From Siniperca chuatsi (taxonomy: Eukaryota > Chordata > Actinopteri > Centrarchiformes > Sinipercidae), in contig NC_058047.1 in NCBI RefSeq assembly GCF_020085105.1, forward strand, positions 19,030,001 through 19,094,000: a DNA stretch of 64,000 nt, given 5' to 3'. The notes beneath the pieces are model-generated. The model searched no databases and was not told where the DNA came from. It saw only the letters and a program-made list of their open reading frames with translations. Both the position numbers and the translations under genes were made by a program. Positions 40,426 to 54,120 of the stretch are shown here, one piece after another (position 1 is the stretch's first letter; each line of letters begins with the position of its first letter).

Positions 40426-40995
40426 TTTAAAGCAGTAGTTTGACATTTTGGGGAAAATGCATATATGCTTTCTTGCCAAGAGTTTGATGATAAGATTGAT
40501 ATGACTCATATTTGTCTGAAGCTGGAGCCAACAAATGTTTTGTTTAGCTAAGCAGAGACTGAAAGCAGGGGGAAACAGTTTGACTGGCTCTGTCCAAAGG
40601 TAACAAAATAACCTCACCACCTCTGAAACGCACTAATTAACATGTTATATCTCGTTTGTTTAAAAACGACAGGTTGTAAACTATTTCTTGGCTGGGAGCT
40701 GTGACTTCAGTCTCCACTGGTTGCATGCCCTTTAGTGAGCTTTAGAGGTGCAGGTAGGCAGATTTTTTTTTTTATACCTTCAGACAGACCCAGGCTAGCT
40801 GTGTCCACCTTCCAGTCTTTAAGCTTTGCCAAGCAAACTGTCTCCTGGCTCTAGCTTCATATTTAACCAACACATCCTCATACCTATTTAACTGACAGAC
40901 ACGAGCAGTATCAATCTTCTCATCAAACTCTCTGCAAGAGAGTAATCCATTTCCCCATAGCACATTTCCCAAAATGTCAAACTATTCCGTTAAAG
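40426..40995. repeat. Palindromic MITE with long inverted arms
   Basis: The left arm begins TAGTTTGACATTTTGGGG and continues with TTTCTTGCCAAGAGTTTGATGATAAGATTGATA. The right arm, reverse complemented, reads TAGTTTGACATTTTGGGAAATG, then AGAGTTTGATGAGAAGATTGATA and TATGAAGCTAGAGCCAGGAGACAG. The arms are about 180 bp, so an RNA copy could fold into a long hairpin. Fragments of the family are at 28739-28862 and 31346-31665. Confidence 0.8.
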
Positions 40996-43900
40996 GTTCC
41001 ACCAAATAAATTGGTAGCCCATTAATCTTTTCAAGTGAATAGAGGTATCTTTTCATGAAGATGAGCATAAAATTCCCCTCTATCAGTTTCTATTTTTTTC
41101 TGTGTCTGTCTGTCACAGCTCATCAAACACGTGTGGCGGTGGGTGAATTGGGGGAGTCGCTGCAGGAGAGTATAGGAGGAAGGAGCAAGTGGGGCGGAGG
41201 CGGGGGATTTAGCGTGGCCTGTCGGAGGGCTAATTCCTGTGCTGGCATTGGAGCTCTTCAACTCCACCGTGGCTCAGATATTCAGATTTGGGCTGGGCTG
41301 CCATGTGGGCTCGGAGATACTCTGCAGCCGGCTCCTCCCCCGCTCTATTCAGGGCCTGCGAGGAGCCTTGGGATGGCGTTAAAAAAGCAGATTAAGTTTC
41401 CTGGAGGGAGAAAAGCTCCTTAAGGGGGTATCTGTGTGCCTCTCAGCTGCCTGGTCAGTGAGGGATACGTGAGGGGGGCCTCACCATGAACTCCGCTGAG
41501 ACAGTGGAGGGCGGGGGGTGGGGTGACACATAAGAGGTGGGGGTGAGGAACGGAGGGAAGCTGACCTGACTCCCACCCCATGACTGGCTCCACCCTGACC
41601 CTTGTTACCAGCTCAAATGTTGATATCAAATCAGATTCACTGCTTTGGGTGCTAGCAGAAAGAATCCCCCGACAAATGATGGAAATGGATGATTTCACCT
41701 GAGAGGATTTTGCTTTTTGTTTGTCTGCATTACTATCATATAATGTCATTTGAGAGCATGTCTCAGGGTTTTTGTGAGCATGACCATGCATATGTGTTTG
41801 TGAGTGTGTCAGGGAGATACAGTGTGTCTGTATACAAGTCTTATTCTCGGAGCTTAAAATTGGGCTCCAAATGTAGCGGATAGCTGTTAAACACGTGCAA
41901 GTGGAAAGAAGTGATGCTCAAACACGCAAATCTCTGCAATCTTCTCAGTCAATATAAACACACAAACACAGACTAAGCAAAATGTACATATAAACAAAAG
42001 AAACTGTCTTTTGTGGTGGATGTGACTTCTGAAATATGGTCTGAAGTGTCAATCAGTGATTTGAATTAGGTCAAAAGCAAACAGGCATCTGTTACACTTC
42101 TGATATTAATCATTAAGTGGCCATTCAAAAAGCAGACTTATAAGTATTTCAAATTCTGACCTATGAAGTGAATAGAGTCGAAATCTACCCTTCAAAAGGC
42201 TTTGATTAATTCCTTTGAATCAGAAAGGGCTGGAGTGCAAAAGCAGAGAGGAAAAAACCCTTACACATTCCTTTATTTGATTAGCAATACTGATGACGGG
42301 GTTGAATGAGAGGCTAAAAAAAATCTAATGACTTCTTCAGCTTTGTAGCAGGGCTGAAAAAGCCTTATCTGCTCCATTCAGCAGTGGTCTCTCCTGGGAA
42401 GCGAGGATCACTGTGCTGAGGGACTGTCAGGTCCTGCCAATAGCCGTAATGGGCCCTAATTCCACATTAATGCAGTCTAAATGAAGTGTCACAGGAAGAT
42501 TGATCTGTTGAGGGCGTTGCCTTGATGAAGGTTGTTCTACTGAGTGGGCGCCTCAGTGGACACCTGGTTACCCTCTGCAACGCCGCAGGGGGCCTCATCT
42601 GAAGCCTGTAGAGCAACCTGTCAGACTCTGCATACGTCTGAGTGCACATTCAAAAAGTCTTAAATACGTCTAAAAAACTGTAACAAAATGAGAGTGTAAT
42701 TTTCTATGATTCCTGTGAATAAATGCTAGCAGGTAGAGGGATGGAGCTGTCTTGTCTCTAATGTTTTGAAGATTGTCTAATATTTGCTAGGCTCCTTTTG
42801 ATGAAGGTACATTTTTCGTCATGTTCTGCTGTCTGACAGGTGCATAGGCCGGATAATGCTGCCAGTGGGAGACTTTGCAGGGGGCTTAAATACAACCAGT
42901 CCTCCTACTGTACATATCTAAAACCCCATTTTACTCCTTTCCATTAGTAATTCTTGTCCACAGAAATGGATTTTTACTCACTGTCAAGTTTAAACTGCTA
43001 CTTTTCCTGTATGTAGAGTATTAGGCTAATCATGCAGTAATTCTAGTTTCTGTATGCTTGTCAAAAATATATATAGCTGGGCATCCATTATTAAGATTAA
43101 GATCTCTTTTTTTTCTTACATCTTTACATTGGTGGACCAAGTCAGGTCAAATGATGGTGCATGTGTGACAATTTCGAATATTCATTCCTAATATATTAGG
43201 AATATATTTTTTTAATATACCATATTAAGTTATATTGTATAATTTAGTATATTGTATAATAAAGTTTAGTTTTTCCTATCATGGTTAAAATCGAAATCGA
43301 AATTGTGATTTTGGGCTCTACTTAAAATGGACTCTTTGTTAAAACATTAAAAAAAAAAGAAGGCATTGGTGGACAAAATTACCCACACTCTGGCAGAGCC
43401 AGAGTGCAGACGATATTTTTACTGAATTTATTTTTTCTTTTTTTTGTCATATGTGTGAGATTCAAATTTTCACTTAACTCTAATGATTTGAACTGCGACT
43501 CTGTATAAGGCCTATAATATATAAGGCCCTTCAAGGTTCCATTTGATGTTTAAATCACATTCATGCAATCGTAACATTTAGCCATGAGGCTTACAGTACT
43601 GGACACACTTCCTTCACATCAAACGGTCTTCCACAGTTAATTGGAACTCCATAAATGATATTTCATGTAGTTACGGATGCAGAGGAACGTTGCAATGAGT
43701 GTGTCAGCTGGTGAGTGAGTGTGTATGCGTAACTGCACATGAGCCAACATATGCATACTTTATGTGTGCACCTTCAACATTAGTAGCAGCAGGCCTCTGG
43801 ATGAGCTTCCCAGGTGACCCAGAAGACTGCAGCAAGTGTCAGTGTCAGTTTGATTAACTCTAATACCGGGGCTTTTGGCACATGTGGTCAGGTTAATGAA

Positions 43901-46900
43901 ACTCAGTGAGAAGGCACTTTTTCCTGGTTCCCTCCCCGCCAGGAAGCTGCGGGTGATGGGATGAGGTTCAGCAATTGGCTCCCTCTCTCCCTCAGCGGCC
44001 CCCCTCTCCACCAACGGGACAGTCTGATACCCTCTTTAGGCATCAAAGCTGTTGAGATGTATTACTCTTTTCCGCCTCCACATCCCTCCTTCTCTATCAG
44101 ATCCTGCTGAGTTTCAACCAGTCAATTTATATTCTACTGATAGTCAGTTCGGTTTTGTTTACTAATAGCAAAGTACAAATGTCAAGTTTAGGAGATGCGC
44201 TTTTAACAGGGAACACTGTCCAAATTATTTGCCTTTTTGTTTCTTTTCTTTGACATTTAATGACATCTCCCGAAAGAATTCAATAAAAACAGAAAACCTT
44301 TTATTACATTGAATCTTGGAAACCCCCAGGAATAGAAATCCAACCAATAAAAAGCTTTCTTTAAACACACAACATTTAGTTATGGTTTTTCCAAGGATTT
44401 CCACGGTTATCATGATACCAGTTCTTCTGACCCAAAGTGTTTCTCCTTGCTCTCTCTTTCTTCACTGACACAGAAGTAGGGCACACCAGAGAATGAGCAA
44501 CACAATTGGGAGGCATCCTGTCGCTTTAAGAGGGGGACCCATCTAATCTCTCCCTATCCACTCAGGCCCTGGATTTATAAATTTCCCGCAATCTCAATTC
44601 TCAAAGCCGTCTTGATTTTGAGAGTGTGTGTGTCTGCTTGTGAGAGAGGAAGTGTAGGACTGGCAAGAGGTACTATTGGGGGGTTGTGGTTTGTTTGTGC
44701 TGTCCTTTAGAAAAAGAGCTTACGGGTTCAGCAGAAGAAACGCGGGGAGCTAATGTGAAGATTTAGGACTTTCTCCGAGGCTTGGCCTCGTCTAAGCTCT
44801 GTTCGCTTGAGCCGTTTGTGGGGTCCTGCTCACACTAAACCCAGATTAATATTCCCCCCATATCCAACCAGCCCAGACACTGTCTCCCGGCCTCACTGTC
44901 CTCCACCCCCCTTCTTTTAACTGCCTTTTCTGGCCGTGATCGTCTCCCTTCCCTAATCCAAGTCCGCTGCCTCTCATCTTGCTCTTTATCTCGTCTAAGT
45001 AAGCACCTTTCTCATGGCTTCTTTCCATGAGGGGGAAGCAGCAGGAAGAGCGTAAATATGTTTTCCCCAAGCCCCCCTCATTGCTCACTGACCTCTGTGA
45101 GGTGTTATTATCAGAGTGACTGCTAAGCTCTGAGATTGCTTTTAGCCAGGTTCACCAGGGGAGAGTAGGGCTGGCTTTAATGGCTCTGTATTGGTTTACA
45201 TGCCACCCAATGAACACATAAAGGATGGGTACTTATTGTATTAGGCAAATATTTCAACCATTAACAAAATTATATAATATAAAAAGAGACGTTTTGTTTA
45301 TCTCCTGTACAGACAGAAAACATGTATTTGATTTGTCACTCATTTTACTTTTGTTTAACTTGAAGGCCATGTCAGTCAAAATGTTCTTCAACATTTTGCA
45401 TATGCATCTTGCAAAAATGCAAGGGACACTTTTTCAGTGGAAATGAACAAGCAACTTTCTCCCACATCTCTTCTGTCTTAATGAACTCCAGTGATTTCAA
45501 AATATAAAATTTACTCTGCTACAATTGCCACAGTAAAATTATTTTTATACAATATAACAGGAACACCTGACAATATTGTGTGATCCATTAGAGAAACACC
45601 AAATATCAGATTTAATCAATCAACATCATTCCCACACTCATTACAAAACGCAAACATTGTAAACTTCATACAAGTAGTATTTATCGTATATATATTTTTT
45701 GCACTATTTATTTCATTAACTGTGAGAACAGCAGAATTAAAGCCACAACACAGAATTGCATTACAAGCAGCAGTCCAATGGCAACAGTAAGACATTACTG
45801 CTTCTTGCTGCACTTCCCTACTGCTGGTTTCCCAGACTCTGCAGATGCTATCACAAGATTGTCACCAAAAGCCTCTTCTTCTTCTTCTTCTCACTCTTTT
45901 TTTGTAGTTTTTACTCCCTTTCTTGTTCCCTTTCTCCCATCTGGATCAAGACTGAGGGAAGAATAACAAATGCATTTTGAGCCGAGAGAAAGGGGGGTGA
46001 ATTTGGCGTGCTAAACAGGCAGGCTAAACCCATTACCTAAGTGTTCTTTATCTTCCCATATGCTTTTGTTGTTTAATCAGCTTTGTATCTCTCCAAATCC
46101 TGGATTGAGATAACAAACAAATGGATGAGCTCAACGTGCAGAGTAAGAAAGCCTTTTTGCTGGCACCTTAAATGCCAAAGACGATCCTGGTGCTGCACAC
46201 TGGTCAGAGCAGAAAACACAACTTGGTCAGATTCTCTGATTTTTGGACCAGGTCAACCTCCAGTTCTCCCTAAAATGACCTCCTATACCTCCTCCCTGTT
46301 GTAAGAGAATGAACCCAGAGAGAGAGGGGAAGCGGGTAAAGCTGGAGCTCACAGATTTGCAATCTTCAGCCACGATTTCTCTCTGCTTCTTCTACATAAG
46401 AAAAGGAGGATTCTAGATTATCTCTGGCACTCAAAGCCAGGAAGAGTTGAAGACTCACTGAATACAGAAAAGACTTTACTGCCAATGTGGATGTACAATA
46501 GCCACAATCGTTATCAGATTTACTTTTGGGTTTCTAAAAATATGGTTTGTGTCTGTTGCTGCTATATACTGTTGACCACAAAGACCTAAAGGTGGCAGTA
46601 AACTTAGTGAGGATAGAAATCAGCAGGTTTGTAAAGACTTAAAAATAAATAGCCAAAATATTGTCTCCCTGTAATTTATCTAAAGTGACTTATTGTGTTG
46701 CTTTGTGGTTAGTATCTCCATTAGTTTTTTTGTTAATTGCCTTTGTTAACATCTTTATATTTAAAGTACATTTTGTGGTAAACTATGGTAAGTGATTTTG
46801 AGGTGAGGCTTACTGTGTGTAACACTTTTATGACACATCAAACAGCTTCTATATCATCACATTTCCATCTTCCTCTTTCCGTCTTCAAGTGAAGATCACA

Positions 46901-47039
46901 TCCAAGAATGTGAAGCTGATGTACTTGAGCTCTAGAGAACTTCACAAGTTATTTTAAGGGGGAAGGAACTCTACAAGACAAGCATAGAGTCATGCTCCAA
47001 ACCTGCAATAACCATTTTTTTGGCCACTTGCAAGCAGTG
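40996..47039. other. Gene desert, part of dmbx1-tmem275 interval
   Basis: No gene is supported in 6 kb. Short tracts include (CTT)n at 45872-45890 and AT-rich low-complexity sequence near 43180-43270. Blocks at 41100-41420 and 44500-44860 are GC-richer, unique and might be regulatory; their open frames lack family features. Confidence 0.4.
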
Positions 47040-47365
47040 GAAACAAGCTGCAAACACAACATTGTGATACAGTAACAGTATCATCACCTTTTAAGTTTAT
47101 ATGGTAAACTGCCTATTTACACATCCAGCACACACGAAGCAACATTAGCATTGATTTGGAGTCGGGTTTCTGGCCACCTGGCAAATGTCTCTACTTTTAG
47201 ATTAGTTTTGTCTCCACCAACTCCTGAAGGAAATATCTGCCTCTATAGCTGCTAAATGCTCCCCTGTGTTCTTGTCTGTCTGCCGTTTGGTGCTGGACAG
47301 GTAGTATACACTGGGTTTATAGAGGTTTTTCTCTGAAAACAGCTTCCTGCTGCAAAAGCATCATG
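47040..47365 (+). repeat. Dispersed repeat family R, copy 4
   Basis: Matches the other copies from ACACATCCAGCACACACGAAGCAACATTAGC through GTCTCCACCAACTCCTGAAGGAAATATCTG to GTTTGGTGCTGGACAGGTAG and AAAACAGCTTCCTGCTGC. Confidence 0.75.
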
Positions 47366-48998
47366 AAAAATATTGCATCACTTTTCAACGTTTTGAGGGC
47401 TCAGAAGTTCCTCTGAGTGACACTCATCTTTGACAGAAAAAAAAGCAAACACTCACAGAAACAATTCTGTTCAGACCAGAGAAAGTGATGATAAGAGTGG
47501 GTGCAGGCAACCTCAATGTGCATCTCACAGTTGAATTCCCCCAGGGTAGAGGGGCTCATCGCCCCTTCTTGTTCCCCCATCAGCTATACACACACACACA
47601 CACACCCTGCAATACACACACATACACACAGTCTGGGAATGCTGGGGGAAATAGCCCTCATTTATTATTGCCATACTCCTTCGTCCCCCCCCCGGTTCAG
47701 TGGGTGCGCCGCCAAAGCACGTCTTCCACCGCCAATGTCACACAATTACCTCTTAACTGCTCAAACAAATAGAGCGACCCAGAGAGTGACATCAAATCAA
47801 AACTGTCACAGGTGATTGAGTCTAGTCATCAAGGCAGCCCGCCCGCTACCTGTCAGGAGAGTGAGGGAATGAAAGGAAGAGGGAGAGAAGAGGGAGAATG
47901 TGATAGCAGCTTTATAATAGACCCCTAATAATGTATAAACACCCCCTCTCTCTTTTTTGCTCCACTCATATTAAAGTTGGGCACAGAGTGCACGATGCCC
48001 TCCTTTTCAGCTGCTCCACTCCCTCTCGGGACTCAGGATGGAAAGAAATGGCTGTGAATGGAGTAATGATAGGGAAAATGATAGAGGGGAGATTGAAATT
48101 TCCATCCTCTCTGAACCATGCCGGCTCTGCTCCTGAAAAGACATTGGCTGCTAATGGGGTTAGATCACACGCATGAGAGTTTGAGGCCTGAGTGATGTTA
48201 GCTGTTGATACTCCAGACACAGATAGAAAAAAAACCCCCAACACTTTAAAGAGGAAAACTCCCTTAAGGTTTGGGCATAGAGTGATATAAGACCCCAGCT
48301 TCCAGCAAACAGTTTGGGCTTCACTCTGCACAGGAAATCACAGGTGGATCCAGACAACAGCTGATGGTTCTCGTGTAGCTATGATACAGAGGATGCAGAT
48401 AGGGCAAATGGTGCATCAGTGGGGAAAAAAACAGATAAATAAAGAGCGTGAGCAAAGGGTTGAGCAAGAGCAAGCCAAAGGGACATTAGGGACATGATGA
48501 TGTTGTCAGTGTCTGATGTAAATTGGAGAATGACACAGTCAACAGACACGGCTGGCTGCTCGCTGCGGCAACACGCCAGGGCCGTGACACTGACAAATGG
48601 AATATTTCAAAGGACTTAATCAGAGGAAATGGGGTTTGGTCTGCAGGTGACACGAGTCCCGCTCCAGCGCTCACAAAAAGAAAACTGATTGCCTGCCTTG
48701 AAACCCCCACTATCTCTCTATTTCTCTGTGTGGTGTGTCTGTCTGTCTCTCTGCTGCCTATCTGACTCTCACTCTTTCCCTGTCCTCACTTGCCTCTGTC
48801 ACTCCAATTACCATGAGCATGTAGTACAATTAGATTCAATCAGAGATAGCCTGTGAAAGCTGTGCCAAAGAAGCCAATGCAGAACTACAATATACAGTAG
48901 ACTGTATAGTTCTACATGGTTCTGCAGAAGTTTAGTTTGTTCTGTTGACTGTATAAGTGGCTATATTTAAGCTGTCATGATGACATGAATATGTGTAG
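47366..48998. other. Unannotated spacer
   Basis: No gene. A CA-rich stretch lies at 47585-47632. Open frames crossing it are low-complexity. Confidence 0.4.
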
Positions 48999-49340
48999 CA
49001 AATTTCATGTCAATCCACCCAGAGATATTGCACTGAAAACCACAAATGTGAACCTCATGGTGGTGCTAGAGGAAAAGTCAGGCGATCAACAAAGTCATTA
49101 GGATACATCATCTAGGACCAATGAATGTCTGTTCCAAATTTCATGACAATCCATCAAAAAGTTGTCAATACATTTCACTAAAAAAACAAAAATGTCAACC
49201 TCATGGTGGCGCTTGAAGAAAAGACGGGATCACCAAAATCACTAGGCTTCATCCTATGGGGACCATGAATGTCTGTAGAAAATCTCATGGTGATTCGTCC
49301 AAAAGTTGTTAAGATATTTCAGTCTGGAGCAAAGACATCC
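48999..49340. repeat. Tandem repeat, unit about 140 bp, 2.4 copies
   Basis: Units begin at about 48999 (CAAATTTCATGTCAATCCA), 49135 (CAAATTTCATGACAATCCA) and 49279 (AAAATCTCATGGTGATTCG). Each of the first two also contains AACCTCATGGTGG and ATGAATGTCTGT. This is a widespread fish repeat and is not coding. Confidence 0.75.
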
Positions 49341-50510
49341 ATCCCTAGGGTCATGCTGCTAGCATGGCAAAAAAACTAACTGGGCAGAAGCATTAAAAAG
49401 TCAACACAAAGCCACATATATTGTGGTATACTGACATGTACTTTGTTAGTATAATGCTAACATAGTAATAAAGGATGCACAATAACATTGTGTCCCTACA
49501 CACTTTGCTTTGCTCATCTTGCTGCGCCTCAGGTTACCACACAGAGGTAGATCAACAGTGATAGATCTCCCTGCTTATAACCTGGGGAGAAGTGGGGGCA
49601 TCCTGGCAGATGCAGGGGAAGGACAGCAAAAGGAAGGGAAATAACATTAGCAACAATGGATGAGGAGATGGAGAGAACACCTCTAGGAAGAAAGTTTATT
49701 TAACTTGTATTAGTATTAGTTATTGTCTAACTAAGAAGAACACAGAGTTAGTCCTGAGGATTTTAGAGTTCTGGGACAACATGCCAAGCACGACTCTCCA
49801 GCTGGTAATTAGCCTTGTTCAAAACTGACATTTGGAAAGTAGCAACAAAAACCCTCAAAAAACTGAAATCCATCTCCTAACTCCTTTGTTTTCAGGACCA
49901 GCATGACAGTGCCACCAGAAGCCGCATGCGTCTATGAGACTGGTGATTTGGTGCCTCAAGTCCAGTAGCCCCACGCCGGGTATGAATCACGGCAAGGGGC
50001 CGCTGCCCTGTCACAGCGGCTACAGATCAATGATAATTACCACCTTGACATGAGTACGCTTATTACTGAACAGGATCAGAGACAGGGGCCCGAGTTGTGG
50101 TGGCCGTAGGGCCTGATCGATACTCCAGGAATAATGGCTCTCTGGGGCCCTGGATTGGACTTTGCCACTAAACAAGCCATTACAGCCGCACGCATGACAG
50201 CTTAGGTCTAGATATGCGTCCTAACTCTCCTTCTCCTGGAGGCTTCTCTCTTAGAGCCCGCCTCACTATGGCTCCCACATGCCTCAGTACTCAATCTTGT
50301 CATGGACTGTTATGGGCAGGCGAGACACATGCCTCTGGCTTTGAGACGTGTTAACCAGAAGTGAGTGATTAGGTGAAGCATGCTGCTACAACACAATGTG
50401 CTCCTGTGCAACATGCCGTTGAAAGGGGCCTTGCAATGTGACCTGATGATTGCCACTGAGTATAGAGATCAAACACAGCTGCACCAGTGTGTGTACACAT
50501 GAACATACCT

Positions 50511-50511
<1 letters not shown>

Positions 50512-50551
<40 letters not shown>

Positions 50552-50561
50552 ACACACACAA
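50512..50561. repeat. (AC)n microsatellite
   Basis: A near-perfect AC run with a short A interruption close to its right end. Confidence 0.95.
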
Positions 50562-53438
50562 AAGCAAGCACATCAATGCGTATAAGCGATGCTGATCCGT
50601 CTATGGCAGCCCTCATCTTCTTTTCTCTTTGATTTTTACCATTTCCCTCCTCCAGATCCCTTGTTTTTTTCCCTCTCCTTTTTTAATCCGGTCATACCTG
50701 TAATCGGGCTCTGCGACAGGAAACTTCAGAGAATCAATTAGTCCTCGCCTCATCCGGGAGCCAAGACGATTCCTCTCGACTTGAGCCGCAAACTCCTTCT
50801 ATCAGGAGTCATTCTGCCTGCCTAACACCCAGACTCCTCTCTCCTGAGCCCGGATAGGTTTGACTCTAAGCCTCTAAAACGTTGACAACCCAAAGCGCCT
50901 TTCTCTCGGCAAGCCCTAACCGCCTGCCTCACCCCGGCCCCTTCTCTTCTGTCTAACCGTCGTTGCTGCTAAATAAAGAAGGATTTGTTTTTCCTCCACA
51001 GCAGAACTGTGATAATGATGCAGCGTTGTGGCGTTTCATCCACAATTTAATAAACAGTCCCTTTTAAAAGAATATAGAATCTTGCGCTAAAGCTCGATAA
51101 GATTGGATATGATACGAGAAGCTGGTGACTCCAGGCCTTTCTTTGTGCCGGGCGAGTTAGCCACTGAAGAGGCATCACTGTGGACGGTGTTATTTTTAAA
51201 TGCCGCCACATGGCACAATAGGAAATGCAAACCTGGGACTCTTCTGCTGGCTACAGCAGGCCCTCAAGTGGAGTCTGGAACAAACAGAACATTGAGGGGT
51301 CAGATTTAATCCCCCCGCCCCTGCCTTTTGTATTCAGATTAAAGACTAAGGAGGATTTGCAGGAGCCTGGAGTCTCTTGTTAAAAGACTGTGTTCTCCAC
51401 TTAACCTGCAATTTACCTGTCACTTAAGCCCGCTGCAGCGATCATCCACACCTCTGGTAGTGAAAGGGGCTGTTATTTTTCAGCTTTTTTCACATGTCTG
51501 AAGAAAGGCTTTATGTTCAATTGAGCATAATGAATTCCCTGACAGATGCTGATTAAAGCAGCAGCAGTTTGTGAGAGACACTTAATACTTTAGAAATAAA
51601 CAAGAGTGAGATTGCCACTGGTACACACACAAGTCTACTTCTAATAAACCAGAAATCACTTCTTGACCAGTCGGACTGTTCTGATGAAGTTGAATTCAGT
51701 GTGTATTCATTCTCTAGAGTGCCGTGAAAGAGATGCCTGCAGGACACAGAGCCGAAACACATTGTGAAGCTTCTTGACTTGATTTGTATTGCCAACCCTC
51801 CTCATCTGCTCTACTGAAAAATCCCGCCATGGAAACCTGACCTTCTTTTTCCCTCCATAACCCTGTCCCAGAGGCCAAGCGTGATTCATCTCCCCGAAAC
51901 TAAGTCAGAGGAATGAATGAAACTGCCGCCATCATTCTACCTCACCTCATCCATTTCATCCTCTCCTGTGAGTTGTCTTGCCCTCTGCCGGACGGCCATA
52001 ACACCCCTCTAAATCTTCCTCCTGAACAGAACTCGCTAGGTCCACGGCAGCAGTAAAGTGGACCATTCGTTTTCACAGCACAGCCAAAAGGAGTAATGTG
52101 AGTGATGTTGAGACATTATCAGTCACTCACTGGCTGCCAAAGCTCTATGAGCTGCTCCTGCCCCCCAAAAGCATGTGCAGATGCCCACCAAACAACCGCA
52201 CAGCTCTTGATGGAGCTTTACACAAGTCTTTGATACGTCCCTTAATCTCCACTAAACTATCCCACTGGTTTTAACACCCTTACGCATTAGCCTATGTCTT
52301 ATAACTTAAGAGTTTATCGTTATGCGCTAAATTTAGACGCCCTTTCCTAAGACTCAAGGCAGCTTGAAAGCTGTGTGGATACAGCATGCAAAATTATAAA
52401 CCTTCCGAAACATAACAAAGGATGTGAAAATGTTCATTGTCTTAGGAAACAGTACCTTCTGCAATTGAGCCATAACAGATTAAAACTGTTTGGAGGAACA
52501 GTCATGTGGATAGAGGAGATAACCTTTCACTTGGTTTGTGTGGACATTCAAATCATAAGAAAGCAAAACTCTTTACTCTTGAAGGGCAGGACCAAAACCA
52601 AAAGTCACTCATCTGCTGAAACCCTCTTCTTGATTTCTTTGTGTTAAAGAGGATCAGCGTCTTGTTTGCTATATTTTTAGAACGTTTCCCAGCCTCTTTC
52701 TACTGTTCTCTCCTGTTCCTCATCCCCTTTTTTCCTGTTTCAACCAAGCCTGTTCTCTCTGGTGCCTGTGAGAGTTGCCGTCTTTATTCTGGAGGAACCC
52801 ACCTGTCCGCCTGCACATCAAACCCATCCCCGGTGGGCTTCTGTGTTAAATTCCAAAGTTAAAACCCATTACAGAGCTACCAGCTCACTCATAATGCTGT
52901 CTAACGACCTCATTTCCCTAAGTGTCAGCCCCGTCAGTCACCAGAGGCCCTGACAGCTAGGCCGCCCATGTCCGATGGTCCCGGGTGCTCTGAGGCATCA
53001 CTGCCACCACCGCTGCGTGCACGTCGTCTCAGCCTGTCCTCATCAAAAACAGGATAGAACGCTCAATCTCTGAAAATATGTCAAGGCCAAGTGACTGGGG
53101 ACACAGGGGGTAAGAGACTTTGGAATGAAAGTGCTGGGTATTTCATTTACCATATCCACTCTATTAGTCAGAGCGGCACAGTCAATCAGGGCCCCATTTT
53201 GATTTGAGGGGAGTCAGGGGAGAGAATTGGGACACGGGAAAATGGCTGACGGTCACGGCGTGGCTATTCCAGCTCAGCCGAAATCAGAGTTGGTGTGTAT
53301 AAAATGGATTATTACCATACGGATCCAAACGTCACCGCCTGTCCGAGGAAGCAGCACTGAGCATGTGCAGGGAGGAAAGTGACGACGGGGGCAAGGTTGA
53401 GCTGAAGAGGGTTGAACCCGATTGTGTGTGTTCATGCA

Positions 53439-53461
53439 TGTGTGTGTGTGTGTGTGTGTGT
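53439..53461. repeat. (GT)n microsatellite
   Basis: Perfect TG run of about 11 units. Confidence 0.9.
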
Positions 53462-53879
53462 ACTCACTGTCTCCTCTCCAGGTACTTTTCTGTGAAATGA
53501 TTTGGTAAATATGGAAAGGGGCCCCTAGGCCACACAGGCCCGGCCCCTCTTTAGGAGTGGATAATTGACTCCTTTTCCTCCTTGATAATTCATTGCTTGC
53601 ATATGCCAGCTAATACATCAGCTGAAAACTGCCCTGGCCCTCATCTCCCTTGACACACACACATACACACACCACCACCCAGAGGAATGAGCGGCTGTGG
53701 AGAGACTGAGCATAAAAAATGGGGATGACAAATGGGAGCACTTCTAGATCTATGAATGAATTATGTCTTCTAAATACCTTGAGCAGAGGCAACTGTCAGC
53801 CGGCGTCTATACTAATCTGGGACAAAATATGACCAGCTCCGCATTAAAAAGGAGGGAGCAGGGCTGCTAGAGAATGAGG

Positions 53880-54120
53880 CGAGAAATGAATGAGCAATCA
53901 GGCCATTAAAATGTGGTGTCTGATTCAGCTTTGGTGGACATTTGCACATCTATCATGAGATGGAAATATCCTCCCCCTTTTGTCATTTTAATACGGCCCC
54001 TTCCATTGAAATAGATTAGGATTATTCCAACAGGACAGAGATATCATTTGTTTTACAATAGCCGAGTCAGCACTCACAACAGTCATTAGGAATTAGATCA
54101 AGCTGGCTGCTGTTTAGAGG
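53880..54120. promoter_or_regulatory. Candidate enhancer with tandem bicoid-type sites
   Basis: The unique block contains GATTAGGATTATTCC (54014-54028), which holds GATTAG and GGATTA, the core bound by K50 homeodomains such as Otx and Dmbx. Other TAAT/ATTA cores lie nearby. Enhancer activity is inferred only. Confidence 0.3.

Noticed and set aside
50369-50632. Open frames of Cys-Val or Thr-His repeats
   Set aside because: Direct translations of the CA/GT microsatellite.
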